Below are positions 46,331 through 61,462 of a stretch of 64,000 nucleotides of DNA, piece after piece. The translations under genes and the position numbers were made by a program. The stretch is from Lichenostomus cassidix (taxonomy: Eukaryota; Chordata; Aves; Passeriformes; Meliphagidae). The notes under the pieces were generated by a model. The model was not told the origin of the DNA, did not search any database, and saw only the letters and a list, made by a program, of their open reading frames with translations. The stretch is from assembly GCA_008360975.2 (NCBI GenBank), contig CM039184.1:68799056-68863055 (forward strand), in the 5' to 3' direction. How positions within the stretch are numbered: position 1 is the stretch's first letter; every line of letters begins with the position of its first letter.

Positions 46331-49300
46331 CTGAGGTCCCAAAAATCTTTGTTGCTATAAATCTGGGATGCTGCTTTTCTCATTATTTGGATAATAGAAA
46401 CACTGGCCATAATTGCTGGCTGGTAAACAATCCCCTGTAGAAGAGACAGAACCTGTCTGGAAAATACTGCTGGTCTTTAAAGGAAAAATCAGAAGTTTTC
46501 CACTGAGATTGCTAAACTGCCTCTGGACTTTCAACCTGTTTTTGTGGGCTCTTGTGCTGATCCTCCTTTTCCTGGCACTCTCTATAATTTCCCTGTTTTT
46601 CCATAACCATATCATAATAATATTTTTGTGTGTAAACAACTAAAACTGTCAATAAGCCAGAAAACCAGGATTGCCTTTTTGCTTTAAGCAGAAATTTTTC
46701 AAGAGAACATATTCTGTCAGATAACGAAAATTAACAGAAATCTGCACTTTCTAAAGGAATATCTTGGTTTCCATGAAATGAAGAGAGGAGCCTTTCCTAC
46801 CAGCCTGTTCCCCACCTTCCTGAGTCCTGGCAGTTCATATGTGTCAGCTTTCCTGCCCTCCAGTTTTGGAGCCACCAAAACCCCTGCTTTGGGAGTGTTT
46901 TAATTGTTTCAAGGCCTTCTGGTCCTGAAATAATGCTTTTGGAAAATATTTTCATGGGAACTGATGAGCTCTAATCATACAATACCTCATTTGCTCTTAT
47001 GTTTCCTCAGCAAGCCTGAAAGAGCTGTCCCTTTTGCACAGACCTCTGTTCCCAGTGCTTGTGTTTTCCCTATTTCCCTCTATTTCTCTGTGGGAAACTA
47101 AAAAGGGGTGAAATGTGTGTTGCTGGAAGATTCACATTATTTTACAAAACCATGGACAGTAGAAAATTAAGTCTCTGCAGGGAATTAGATCCATTGAGCA
47201 GCAGTTCTTCCATCCATCCCACAAGAACCTGCTTTGTTCTGGCCTGACAGATCCACTTTCACCACAAACCCCTCCAAACCATTGCTCATTGTGCTTTTCC
47301 TCTCCTTACTTACCCATCCCTGGACTCCACCATCTGAGCTGCCTTTTCCTGGCCAAGCTCTGCCAGCAGTCCCAGGCTCCACATCTCTTGCTGTGCCTCA
47401 GCCTTAACCTCCAGCCCAATTTCCATGTGAAATCTCAGACTGCAGTCTCTCTCCTTGCTTTGCTCTTCCTCTTTTCTCTGCCTCAGCTTTTCAGCCCAGG
47501 TGTTTTCAGTTCTCCTCCACCACCACCCCACCTTTTCTTCTTCTCCTCCAGGTGCTGCTCCAGCTCTCTCAGGTCACAAACACACCACAGCAGCATCAAG
47601 TGAACACATGCTAAAGAAGGTTTTGATACAATTTTGGTTTTATGTTTCTTAGGCTTTTACTGAATTGGATGCAAAATGCCAGTGGGAGAGGATCAAGCAG
47701 GATCTGTGACCTGTGTCCTTCTGCCCAGGTAGCTTGTGGTAACTTGTTTTTAATTGGGTACAAATCATACCACAGGAATAGGATAAACTGGGATCCTGAG
47801 AGCTGCTTGTGGATGAGGCTGTAAAACACTTGGCCTGGATTTTACCTGGACCTTTAGACAGTGTAAACTTGGGGCTGTGCTCAGGTGCCATGTGTGCTGG
47901 ACTGTGCTTGTGCAGAAAAACCCAAACTGTGCTGTGATGACTTCTTTGCATCAGTTTGCAGTGTTGGGAGCAGCAGGTGAGAAAGGTGTTAGAGTGGAGG
48001 CAGATTCCTTCAAGGTGAGTATAGCAAAATATACTTCTCTATCTTCCTTCTCAGTGAAGGGTGAGTGGAGAAAGAAATATCTCTTGAAAATAAATCAACT
48101 TGAGCCATATACCAGACTTGGATAGAATATCAATCACTGAGTGGTTAAAATATGAAGTGGTAGGTGATGGATCAAAACTAGTTCCAGTATAAGTGATGTT
48201 TTTCTATGCATCTGTTCATGCTTAGTAGAAAGTGAAAGACTTGAATTTTTCATTACTGGCCATCTTTCCTTCAGATGGACTGTGGGAAGGGACTCTTCAC
48301 TTTTCTAGCAGACACTGATGGCTATTTAAAAAGGTTAATGTCAGTCAGGATAATTACCATCAGCATGTCAGAAGGAAATATTTTGATAGATTTCCATTCA
48401 GCAGCTTTTACATTTTACCTTGGAAGCAGAAGAAAATGCTGCAGCTGACACTTGCTTTTATGTTGCTGCTTTGATCTTCCAATGGAAATGGATCTATAAT
48501 AGCACTAGTGACTTCCCCTGCTTCCTTTACAACGAAGAGACCTTTTCAGGTAACATGATTTCTTGATAAAAGAAAAAGGACATAATGCTCCTTATTTTGG
48601 GTCACTGCACATTCCTCTCTTTCCTCTAAATTTTGCAGGAGGACTATCTCACAGGCTGGCTGAATGGTGCTCACTTGCCAGTTTGTTTTTGTAGCAAATG
48701 GAACAAATTTTCTTAGCCTTGTGCACCCCATCTTCCCTGTGAAACACACTTCTGTTCTTTTGGCAAAATAAAATTTCACATGAGTGTTAATGAAGGCTCT
48801 TGCCAGTTGCATTTTGTGTTAAAAAAGCTATTTTCAAACTTACTCCATCCACTACGCCACATTCTTCATCCAACAAAAGGGATCATTCAATGTAGTTGTG
48901 TTTTGAATAACATAAATTCAAAACCAAGCCTCGTTTCAGGATATAGATGTTTTCAATGTGCTTTCATAAAATGGTTGGACTTACCTAAAAAAAAATGTTT
49001 TTCATCTAAGAAAATGTTTGTCATCTAGTGAAAGACAAAACCAAAAACATACAGACATTAAGATTTGTTGAAGCAAATAATTTTCTTCTACCCAGTGTAG
49101 AAAAAAATGCCTGAAATACATCAAAGCTACCACTGAAATAGAATTCATTCTCATTTTAAAAAGATGAACCTGAGAAGTGTTCCAGTCTCTCAGGATTCTG
49201 AGTTGCAGTTTGAACACTTTCATATGAATACTGATTAGACAGCAGCAACTTTTTGTCCTGTAGTTGATCTTGAGAGCAAGTAATATAGATGTGGAACTTG

Positions 49301-52300
49301 AGCAGAATGTATTTAGAGATTTTTTCCTTAATTTTATGTCTAGTGTACTTCATGCATTTTGTTCTTCTTTACAGTCCTCTGTATAAAGACATTGTGTTTT
49401 CTTTCATTGCGTTTTCCCCCTGAGTTGAAGGTTTGTAAAATAATCTGGGATTCCTCAGAGACTGGGAATAAAAAAGAAAAAAACAGGGAAGAAAAAAAAG
49501 GGATGTTTCTTTCTACTGTGTGGCCACTCTCCTGAAAGGACATATTTTAACTTCCCTGGGCTTTGGGAAGTTTCAAACTAAAGCTGAATATTTTAGCCAC
49601 TCAGTTGCCTTATTAGAGCTCATAATTCTGCATCCAGAAGATCCAGAAGGGCTCAGCTAAGCCTGTGTCTAGGAAGAGCTGCCAAGGATGATCTCACATC
49701 TCCATGGCAGAAATGGCATCCAGAATGGTTAAAGAAGGTCTTTCTTTGAAGTACAAATAATTACTGTCATTAAACCTAACAAAAAGTTATATTACTTGAA
49801 GATAAGCCATGGTGGGAAGCAGAGGTGCTCAGTTCAGATTTAACTGGAAATTCATGAGAGGAAGAGGGTCTTTAACACTTGTGAATTGAAAGTGGGAAAA
49901 AATGGAGAGCTGCAGAAGGGAAGGTTGAAACACTTCAGAAAATGATGATGTAAACAGACAAATGTATCTGATAACATGACAGAAAGGTCATCTTGTGCAA
50001 GCTTGTGGCAAAAAAACCCCTTTTGCTATTAATACAGTACATCCAGGTAACAATAATCTGTGGCTGGAGCAACACAAATATGTTTAAATGCTTCTTTTAT
50101 GTCTGGTCTTGCTGGTTTATGTTTAGGAAAACTTCCTTATTTGGGAAGACATGATTTAACAACAAATCATTATCAGATTCCAAATATTTGGCCTGGGTGT
50201 TTTTTCTGTCTCCTAGAAGCACTCCTTTCTCTCCAGCCCACTCTAAGTAAATTTCTGTCTTTTCTAGCAGGAAATCTGCAGCTTTCAAATCCCTCGGGAG
50301 GGAGCAAGATTTTATTTTTGAACACACTTGTGGATGTGGTTGAATTATGTCTCATTATGCTTAAGCACATTATTTAGCTTGGAAGATTGAGGCTTCTGCC
50401 ATCCATTGACAGGAAAAATCTGTTTTCTCTGCTGTAACTGTTATCCTGTGGATACTTTCCTGTATGTTTGACTTGTCATTTGTAAAAGGGTATATGTTCC
50501 AAAGCTGTTGGTGAACATTGGGCAGATGAACTAAGTGTTTCTCACAGCCAACCCTTTTAATTATAGATTAATATGTATATGCCACATAATGACCATATCA
50601 CAGTGTAAAAGATCACAAGGGTGGCTGCGTTGTTTCAGTGGAAAGAGTTTTGGAATAAACGCTTTCAACAAAAATAGAAGCATATTTTGAGCAGGTAGCA
50701 CCTTTTAAATCTCATATCATTCATTTGTGAACTGATTTCAACAGCTGATAGGAACTGAGAAAAGTTTTTATTTGAAGTGTACTAAATGGAAAAGATTTGA
50801 TTTGGTCTTCTCAGCTAGTAGAAATAAATATTCTTTTTTCAAAAATACAGTCAAGCAATAGGTTCATACATATGTATGCTTGTCAAGAAAAGCAGGACTG
50901 TGTCCCTGCTACAGACACTGGCTCAGTAAACCAATAAACTTCCTACCAAGAAGAATGGCAGAACAACAGAGTGGAAGGTGAAAATCAGTATTGACACAGT
51001 CAAGGTTGGAAGGAGCAAACTCGGGGAGTCAAACACCTTCCTGTAGCACAAATATGCTAAAGCCATGCAATAAAATAGCCCAGAGCTTTGCTGTGCATTT
51101 AGATGCTCAATGTATACCCATGCTCAAAAAACCCCTAAAAAAATTTAACTCCCTTTGCCCCAAGACCTACAGTATTATGAAACATGATAGAGTGAAGTAC
51201 TAACAAGTTCATATATCTTAAACATGATAATGGAGCCTTTTATCAAAACTTTACAGTCCTGGTAGGGCAATTGTAAATTTTCAGTGAAATTCACACAGAA
51301 GGTTTTCCCAGAGAGGAGCAACACAATGCCTTAGACACAGAAATCTTCATTTGTTTGGGAAAACTGAAAATACTGTGAGGGGAAAAACATAGAAATGTGT
51401 TTGTGGTGTGTGTTGCCAGGGGAATATTTGTGTATTTAAAGAGGAGACAAATTACAGTGAGTGTAATATCAAGTAATAAAAGATTCAGAAAAGGCTTATT
51501 GTCTGGGCCTGTTAGTCTTCAAAATAAAAAAGAAAAAGTAGAATAAAAGACTGTTAATATTAAATGGTATTATTTTTTAAATTTAGTTCCCAGAATTTGA
51601 CCTGTAGGATTCAATATTGCTGCTACAAGCTTTAGCAGATGCTTTATCTTGAAGAAAATAATGAGCAGAAAGTAATGAAAGTTGGTGCTATAATCTGAGA
51701 GCACACTGTCAGTAACATACATTTTTCTCTGATTTCTCTGCCCAGACTGTGTGGTTATGCCTCTCAATTGCAAAAAAAAGGAGCTATGCCACTTACTCAA
51801 ATAGCTGTGCCTACAAGATGGGGAAAACATGTCAGAAATCTCTTTAAAATAAGTGTTAAAATACAAGACAAGCAGCCTTACTCTATTTTGCTGGCTGTTC
51901 AGTATCAATGTGTACCTCTGCAAAATGTAACATTTAAGTCAATACTGAAGTAAAAGGAATGCTGGCTACAGGAAACACTTGGGAACATTCTGGTGGACCT
52001 GGTGGGCTTTCAGCAGACTAAGCATTTCCAAGACCTTTAATTCCTGGAGCTTTTGACTCAGCAGTGACAGTGTAGGTGGAAAAGCAGATCTTTTGGATGA
52101 CAGGTCACTGGTGAGGTGGGGATGTGTCTGGGGGTGGTGTTTGGTTGGGCTTTGGAAGGGCAGTAATTGTTCTGCTCAGTCAGAATGGTGTTGAGCAGGG
52201 ACGGATTTCTGTGCTGCAGTGCAGAGGTTTGCTCTCCTCACCTGGAGCACTGAGCAACCTGCCAGACCTTGGGGACAGCAGGATTTATGGAGAACCATGC

Positions 52301-55300
52301 AGAGTCTCACCAACAGGGTGAAGAAGCAGCAAGCCAGCTCTGTTGACAGCTCTCATCCTCTTTACAGCTCCATTTCAGCTCTCCACATCTGCCTTCAGGA
52401 GCATTCTGCAGATGCAGGGATCTGTGATCCTGGGTGCTCCCACTGGCCTGAGCTGGACAAGGCACAGGTTGCAGCTCCTGGTGTCACTGCAGCAGCTCTG
52501 CCAGCCCTTTCTGCACTCCCCACAATTATAATGTCTGAGTGTTCAGATAGAAATGGGAAATTTATGGCCTTAAAGCAGATGTTGCACATAATTGAATGTA
52601 GAAAAATAATCCATAAATCTGCATTATAAGGGTGCTCATTACACTTGTTAAGCTGATTTCACTGTTGCCTGCTGCCCTGAACACTTTTTTTTCCAGTTTA
52701 TCCCTGGCTTCAAGGTATATCTTGTAAAGCTTGTTCAAATTGTAAATTCATCACAGTAGAGTCTGATTCACTTTAATGTGTGGATATAGCATTTATCATG
52801 ATAGGACTGAAGACTTAGAGCAGACTTACAGCATTCTCTCATTACTAATTAACCACAACAAAATTGCCTCCATAGCTTTGCACAAAGGCTGGAGAATATT
52901 ATACTCACTACAAAATGGGGTAGAAAAGTACTAATTAAATGGTATAGTACTCTTCCAAAAGGGATTTTTCAAGTACAAAATTATCACTGTGGGAAAACTC
53001 CAGGGCTGTATTACAGCACACATCAAAACAATGGATAGTAAGAAACAAAAAACTCTCAAGAGCACTAGCTCTGACATAGTTTTGTCCATGAAAGTGTCTG
53101 TGGCTAAATGTAATTCCACTTAAAGGGCACTGATTTTGCATAACTCTCGATTCACAGGTTTGCATTTTAGAAGGACTTGCATTTTATGATTGTTCTGTCG
53201 TGTTTCTCTTAATGGATATTGAAAGTTACAGTAATTTTTCTGTGCTTTATTGTTTACAATGCACTTAACAATGTTCCACGAACATTGAACAGCAAAGTTT
53301 TCTGCCCTCTATTATAATTTCGATTCTCTGGGAGGACTCATGGGGACAGTTGGGCAATTTTGTAAAAAAAAATGGTTTAATTGATTAGATACATTCCTCC
53401 TTTCCAATTAAAAAGGACAAAAAAAGGGAGTTTGTGACTCTGAGCCAATTTCATTGATGTATAGAGCATAGCTAATATCAGTCATTATCGAGGTCCTGAT
53501 TGTACCGTGTGTTTGCTCACAAACATGATTATAGCAAACTCATTTGCATTGCTAAATGAAGGCTAAAAATACCAAAACATCTTTCCCTGCCGGCCAGAGT
53601 GTAGCTGATTCAATCACTAAAATACAGATAAACAGAAGTAACTACTCTGGTGAAAGCTGAGATGATAAAGCACAATGTGCATAAGAAATTAGTCATTTAG
53701 CTCCTAGTATGCTCTCCAGAAGCAGAACCACAAAGCTCCTCTTTAAAAATCACACCAATCTGTCTTGGAAGATTTTGTGTGGCAGCAGAAAGACCTTTAA
53801 AAGTTTAGATTATCCCTCATTCAGAATTTATCACAGGACATGTTGGTAGCATGTGCTAAGGGACTGAACTGCAACTGATGTGTAGGAAAAAGAAATTCCT
53901 GCTTTTCCTAGCAGGACTGATGCCTTTGGCTGCTATAAGTTGTTGTCCCTTTTGCTGCACTAGAAGGCAGAGTCTGAGCAGCTCAGCACTGCTGACTGGG
54001 GAGGCTTTGCCTTCCTCTGCTTCCTCATCAGAGTCTGCACAGATGGACCCACTGTGTCATGGATGAAATCTGGGTCAAATCTAGAAATAAAGGAGATTAC
54101 TTGCAGGACAGTGGTTTGTTCCAGGTCTTCTCTTGTGGCAGGTGCTAGAGCAGTGAGGTTACCAGAGGCAGCCTATCAAACCTGTGGGTTTTTTAATTAA
54201 TACACTTTGAATATCTCCTTGATTTCCAGCTCCCACCAAAACTGTAAATGTACCTGTCCAAAACCTCCAAGCTCTTCCTATGCTGGCAGCCACTTTTTCA
54301 CAGCAGAAGTGTTGGCATACCTACCCACGTGAAAAACAGAAATGCTTTGGGTCTGATTCAGCCAACTGCAGCTTCTTAGTACACCCCATTGCACCAATAT
54401 TTAGGTTAAACTGCCAGAAAAAAGTTTGAAATTGTGATCACATGTTCCTGCAAGCAGAAAACATATAAATGAATGGAATGAATGGATCAGTGCCTATTAT
54501 TTCCCCTATAGTGTACTTAGCTGTCATTTTGAATGATGTGCCAAGACCTACAACCAACCCTCCCATTCTCCCAAATCTGCAGGAAAATCTTCTGGAAATA
54601 TTACATTAATCATTTTTGTCAAGACTACAGATGAAAGGAGCCATTTGTACTTCATGAGAGTTGGTAATTAAACATTTACAGTACTGAGCCAATATTTAAT
54701 ACACAATGTAGAAGGAGCAAACTGAACAGAAGGTAAATCTGGCAGAGTTTAACATGGAATGATGCTGTGGGAATGTGTCTGTGTGATCAGAACTGCAACA
54801 CCACAGAGCAGGAGGCACTGCAATAAGCTGTGGTAGCAGCAAACTGCTTTTCCAGCTGTGTTAGACTTCTTTCTCTCTTCCCTGGAACAGAAATGAGAAA
54901 AAATATTTTTATCCTTAAAATGACTTGGAGAAACCAGATGAGACTTTGGGAGTCAAGATCACTGTCTGCTTTTGCAAGACAATAAAGCTGTAAAAAATAA
55001 ATGAGTCCCAAGGAGTTTCTTCTGGTTTTATGACTGTCCTGTTTTCCTTCTGTCCTCCATCTCACTGAGTATATTGTAAAAACCTTCCACATTTTATTTA
55101 GGAATTCCCTGTTTTCATTTCTGCTGGAATGCAAGACAAGAGTATGTTTGTGTATTTTCTTGTCCCTCTAATACCACTTCACTTCAGGATGAAAACTGTT
55201 TAAATCTCTCTTACTCGCATTGAAGAGATCAGAAATGCTCCCATTTTTTCATAGGGATTAGACTGCAACTCGACAAATTGTCTGTGCCATCACAAACAAG

Positions 55301-55732
55301 ATTCATCTGACTAAATGTCAGTGCACAATGTGCATGTCCACATCTGAGCTGTGTGCCCTGATGCTGTAATCCATGGAGGAAGAGCTACAGGAAGAACCAC
55401 CTGCTAAAACAATCAAGACAGGGAAAGTGCACCACATCCTAAATGCATTTTTTTTTTCTTTTTCATCTCTATTTTTGAGCCTGGATCTGGCTAATTAATT
55501 TTTTCTTATGTCTCAAGTAGGAGAGACAAGTCTCAACCAAGCATTTCTCAGGCAGGTTCTCAGGCTTTGTGACTTTTCTTGTGTGTGTGTTCTGTCCCCA
55601 CAAATCACATTCTATTAAAAATAACCTCTCTTCATCTTCTTCTGCACTATTATCAGAGCTTCCTATGGCAAGACAGATCCTTACAGCCATGTTAGCCGAA
55701 AGGAAAGTTTAGGTAAGAGTATAGGTGTTCCA

Positions 55733-55888
55733 GAGAGATGGTGGAAGCCCCATGCCTAGGGCCACATTGGATGGGGCTCTGAGCACCCTGATCTGGTTGA
55801 AGGTGTCCCTGCTCACTGCAGGGGAGCTGGACTGGATCACCTTTAAATTTCCCTTGCAACCCAAACCATTCTCGAATTCTTTGATTCA
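55733..55888 (+). mobile_element. CR1 LINE 3' end
   Basis: Clear order of CR1 3' UTR landmarks: cattggatggggctctgagc, ctgatctggttgaaggtgtc, tgcaggggagctggactgga, then cctttaaatttcccttgcaa with cccaaaccattct and a diverged terminal repeat. 5'-truncated and non-coding. Confidence 0.85.
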
Positions 55889-58800
55889 GTGTTGGGTTTC
55901 CATGGTATAGCTGAGGGCATTCACTGCTCTGTGTAATACGTTGACATAGATAATTATATGCAGCACAAGGTACAGCTTGCAGTCAGTGGAAGTGCCACAG
56001 ACTGTGGATAAAGCTGATTGGTGCCATGATTTCATTTTTTTGCAAGCAGTACAATCGTTTGAGAAATGATTGTGTGGCAGCAAGCGTGAAATTAAAGTGT
56101 CTGAGTGAGCTTGCATTCATGCACAATCCTCTGTGCAAATATATTTAAGTAGATGCAATCTATTGGATAGCCAGGCTCCTCTCAAAAACAGCTTAGTAAA
56201 GCACTGGCAAAAACACCCAGCAACAGCCAGACCAGACTGCAAATATTTGGTAGAATCCTGCTGCTAATTAAATTCTATCAGCAGTGAGCTACTCCTGTTT
56301 TTAATGCAGTCACTGATGAACTTCCTGCACTGTGAAGATCTTTCATTCCATAAACTTCTCATTCTACAAACCCAGGCTGCTTGGGGTGCATTAGCAGTGC
56401 AGCTGGACAGGAGGGGCTCTGCTGACCTGACATGCACATTGGAGGAAGTTCCATCTCACTCTTTCTCTCAGCTGTTCCTGTGGTCTACAGGCCCAGGGCT
56501 GTGCAGATGGCATTAAGGGCTCTCTTGGAACACATCTTCTGGTTTTGTATCATCCAAAAAGCATCTGATTTGGGTGCTGCAATATGTACCAAAATGCAGT
56601 AGGGCTGTCAGGTTGAGACACTAACTTCAACAATGCCTTCCTAGCCCCAGTGCTAGCACAGTGGGGTTCCATGTGGTTGATGTACAAAATCACCCAGAGT
56701 AACTCTTCCTGCTCAAAATAACTGTAATCACAGAAAAAGAGTCAAATGTGCAATTTCCTTTTTTCCACGTTTTTCCCGTTGGAAAACTTTACATGGAAAA
56801 TCTCAGTAAATTACTGGTTCTCTAGATAAACACTCCATGGCTCTAGTCTATATCATCTGATACATCATCGATCCTGCAGATATTACTTATGATACTTACC
56901 TAGTAACATTAATTTCTGTGGGATTATTCAAATAAATAAAATATTTTCTTTCAGATCCAGATCAAGGTCCAAGATCACAATGCATTTTGATTGGAACAGA
57001 ACAATAGGTGTTTGCAGAAATTATGTGAAATGTTATCTGCTTTGGTCCTTCCCAAGGGAAACCAATATAAAAAAAAAGAAAAAAAGAAAAGAAATGGTCA
57101 TTATAAGAAAGGATGGATATGAAATTGTTTATTCTGGACAATGAAATCCATCCTCTTATGACCAAAAAAATTCTGCTCCTTTGCTTGATTCTATGACTAT
57201 TTCAGTCTATGACCAAATTAAACAAATAGACAAACACCATACACATGACAGATGTAAAATCTTTACCTTCATACATTTGTTAACTGATATACTTGATAAG
57301 AACACCATATCATTTTATGGAGTGATAAAAATCTGTATTTGTGAAAAAATTGTGACCAAAATTACATATAACATGAAACAAAATTTTAAAATAGATTCAA
57401 TTACAAACAACTTTGTTTTGTAAAAGATAGAATGGAAACAATGCAGTAAAAATATATTATTTTAAATAAAATGTTTTTCACTTTCAGAAACCTAACTTAC
57501 TTGTTTTAAAAGGTTGAAATGAAATTTGCTTACAGATGGTAACCCTTCAAAATGAAAGCACAATAGGACAGAATAAACATGCATTTATTATCAAAATGTG
57601 GATGTACAAGTTGTAAAATACCATAAAGGCTTAGAATTTTCAGCACTATTTAAAATAAAAGGATTTCATTTCAGCAATATTTTGACTAAAGTGTGTTTCT
57701 ATTCAAGATAGTTTCATCCAGAATAGATACATGGAAACAGAGACACATGTAACTTCTTCACATTTTGTAACACCTAACTATGGATCAGAGCAAATTCTTA
57801 ATGTTTTTAGCTCTCCTTACTAAGCTGCTTTTCAACTCCAGCTCAGTCAGTCTATTGTTACAAATACAAAGGTCTTTCTTTGCCATGGTTATTGCACATA
57901 ACTAATGTGTCTGATCCTGCACCCACTAAAGTCACTAGAAAAACTTTGACTTGGCCAGAGTCACATCTTTTACTACAAAGCAGAACACATGATGCTAAAG
58001 AACAATGGGAATACACTCACACTGCAATTTTTTCAAAGATTTTCAGGTATTTAAACAAAATATTTCGGTGTTTGGCCTATTTGACACCACATTCATGTAT
58101 TTACATCATGTACTTCTGTTATAAACTCAACAGCAGGGGCTTGGAAACAGCTGTGTCCAGCAGTTTCACAAAATTCCAAACTGGACCATTTTAGTTAACA
58201 GAGTGAGTGGGGGTAATGTAAAGCCTTTAAGATAAAGCTGACCCCAGAATAATGTTGTCTCTTGCAAATGTCCAGGAATGTGGCAATCTTTGAGAGGCTG
58301 CCTAATGAATTGGTTCAAGTTTTCTTCCAGGATTTTGAAAACAAAAGTCACACTTACTTAAAAAACTGTGTTTTGTTGCTGATGGTCATCTTTCCAGTGG
58401 CAGAGCCAAGAGGAGGGCAGAGCTGTACGTGGGAAATCTCAGCCGGTGTGCTGTGTGGGTTTGTCCTTGGCTGGGGATCCTGCTTTTGGAGGGGTCAGGT
58501 GTCCTGGGATCCAAGGGGTGCAGCAGAAGGGGTGTGCACAGAGGACCTTCCTGCCCTCCCCCTGCCAGTGTGGAAGATGGAGGGCTGTGGCTCCCTAGCT
58601 GCTGCAGCCTCTGGTGCAGCCATGTCCCAGCAAATTGTTGTTCCTCCCGTCCTGGAGTTTCTCGTGGCTCTGAAGGGATGCTCTGCTGTCAATGCTGGGA
58701 GTCTGCCCACTTGGATCCTGCTGTCTTCTTAATCTGCCAGAGGTTAAAAACATTGATAGAGCTGTCATGTGCAGGCAGCTGTTTGGGGAGGATGCTGCTG

Positions 58801-61354
58801 CCTGTCCTGTGGATAGCCCCCTACAGCTGGGTGTAAAACAGATTCCTGCACCATTTCACCTGTTTTAACTGCTTGAGCTTTATAGTTCCCATTTCCTCAA
58901 ACACTGGTGATTGCTTCCTCCTAAGTATGTGCAATTAGGTCTTGGACAAATGCTGCTCCCCTTAAAGCCTACCATAAATAGCCAGCAGAGTGCTTTCTCT
59001 GGCTTTAGCACCTCTGCTCAAGTTGTGATTTGGTATAACCTCCAGGTAGCTTGAGGCTGATGAAAGCTGTTGACTGGGCACCAACAGCTGCTCTCCTCTG
59101 TTGTCCTACAAAGTTACCAGTAACTTTCATCAGCAAAAGAGAAAAAACCAGGAGATGAAGGTATATTCCGTATTCCTCTTGTTATTACTTCATATATTAT
59201 CAAAGCCTCATAAGTGGTTTCAAGGAACAACTGCAACAAAATCCTATGTTGTTTCAAAACTGCAAAATTATCTTTCAACATAATTTTCTAGAGACCAGCA
59301 ACAGCCCTAGAAGCACCTGCAGTCCCCACCAACCCAGTTATCATAGAGCATCTCAGCATTTCTGCTCATAAGTCGAGGCAGTCTCTGTGATTTTACTGTG
59401 ATTCATGTCATATTCAGTGTTTTCCTCCAAACACAGACACAGTGAAAGTACTTTCAGGAAAGATGTAAAGATTCATGGGGAAGGCAAGAGGGAGGGACCA
59501 TTTTTTTTTTGAAACGTGAACAGCTACTATTTTGAGTGAATTATTCTCTGACTATTTTCTCAAAATGGGAAATAGTATTCCTGAAAAAGGCACCAAGACT
59601 TGGCACCATAGACACTATGTAAAATCTCTTTGGTACAGTGATTATAAAAAGTATATATGCTATACTCCAAAAACCCCTCAATTTTGCAAGTAAAGTAGAA
59701 TACTTAGAAAATAGTCATTAATGGAAAAGCATGCAAAAATCAAATTTAAAGGGTCAGTTTCAAAGCCTAAAATACTTCCAGGTGGTGTAAAGAATATGGA
59801 AACACCATACTGAGCACTCAGAAGAGAACATGAAGGGACATGAAAATACTGCAATAATTAAACAAAGGAAGAGAGGAGGCTATTAAAGCAAAAAATAGGA
59901 AAACATTGTCCAAAACCTCAAGTTTAAAAGGGAGGCACATTAAATGAAAAGCTGTAAGACAGTCTGAAAAATAACAAATTAGAGGAACAAATTGCTAAAA
60001 GCATTTACCCTAATGGTGATTTTTTTCAAGTACACCAGAAATTTGATGCTTCCCATTGAATCTACTGGTCAATGTATGACTGAGTTATCAGAGGACAGCA
60101 CAGAAAATATGAGTCCCCAGCTGAAAAGCCAATGAATTATCTTCACCAATATTCATGGCAAATGAGCTTAGGAAGATTCCTTTCCTTATGATAAATTTTC
60201 CCATTGTCTCCAGTTAAACCATCACTGAAACAGCTTTAGAACCAGTTGCTTAAACTAGTGCTGGCAAAGCATCAAGAAAATGGATTTTCACCCAAAGACT
60301 CTAAGAAAATTGAAATATGTGATTTCTGCACAGCTGAATGAAGAATGTAAGTTACTCTTCAAACTGTCTTGGCACCATGGAAGACAGCAAATATGGTGAC
60401 TTTGGTTTTTTGTTGGTTTGGGGTGTTTTTAGTTTACTTGTTGGTTTGGTTTTTTTTAACAAGATCTTCAAAAAAGATCCAAGAGACTACCAGGAGAGCA
60501 ATTGAACTAGACTTGAGACTTGAAACATTTCAGGATCTGAGCTACAGGTACAAGACTGATGTATTTGTAGGCATCAAGAGAAAAGACTGCAGTGCTTGCA
60601 AACTCAGGTTGCAAAGTGTGGGTGGCAAACCTTGCAAACTGCTGAAGAGTGGAGTGAGACAAAATCTGGCTCTACAGAGATCTGCAGAATCACTGCATTG
60701 GTCTAAGACATGCAAGTGTTTTCTTCCTGAAATTGTGCATTTCCTTTGTTTGTAAAATGCTGAAAAAGAAGGCATTTACTGCACTGCTCAATTTAAAAGG
60801 AAAATAAGAATTCTCTCGATAACAACATGAAGCAAGAAAACACAATTTATTTTTTTTGAGAACCACTTGAAGTGGTACAAAAGCCCCATGCATGCAAGGA
60901 GGACAGTGGAAAAAGGAGAGAAATAAAATCCATGCTGAGTTCAAAAGATACCTCTGGCCAGATGCAATTTTTTCACTCTACAGAGGTGGTTAATATTGCT
61001 GATTTATTTCCATTATTTTACTTTATTTTGTTTCTATTCCCCAGGTGTACTATTGAAACATAATTAGAATATGGGGATTTGGAAGCACTAAAGAAACACA
61101 TTGTTTTAGCAGTGCTCCACTGTATTCCCTTTTCAGACATTTTCTGTTTCTGTATCTAGATCCACTACCCACATTTCAAAATACCAAAGTAAGCAATAGG
61201 TCATTAACCCGATGAGGTAAAAAAATCAACTGATATTTAACTATTTAATAATTTATCAATCACTTTATTCAGTTATTAAAATTACATTAGGGATTTCACT
61301 CTAGGGGTTTAGTTATTGTGGGCATACAAAAACCTACTCACCAGCGGACTCCTG

Positions 61355-61462
61355 GGGCTGAGGAATTGGACTAAGAATCAGGAGATGCTGATTCTGTTTC
61401 CACCTCTGTCACCCTCTGGACAAATTGCAGTACTTTTCTCTGTCTCAGCTACTCTCATCAGA
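61355..61462 (+). mobile_element. MIR-like ancient SINE remnant (central part)
   Basis: Reads aattggactaagaatcagga, then gattctgtttccacctctgt, then a gacaaattgcagta stretch and tctctgtctcagctactctc. This follows the tRNA-derived/core region of MIR-type SINEs (aggag..., ctgggttc..., ctctgccac..., ctctgtgcctcag). Diverged but in the right order. Confidence 0.6.

Noticed and set aside
55469..55690. - strand frame tested as a possible STK32B C-terminal exon
   Set aside because: The Glu/Asp and Lys clusters look superficially protein-like, but the text does not match the STK32B tail and there is no phase-consistent neighbour.
57186..57215. Repeated ctatgac motif suggesting a CR1 tail
   Set aside because: None of the preceding CR1 landmarks is present, so the match is probably chance.
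58262..58732. 156-codon frame on + with overlapping frames on both strands
   Set aside because: GC-richer patch open in several frames; no domain recognised and no gene context.
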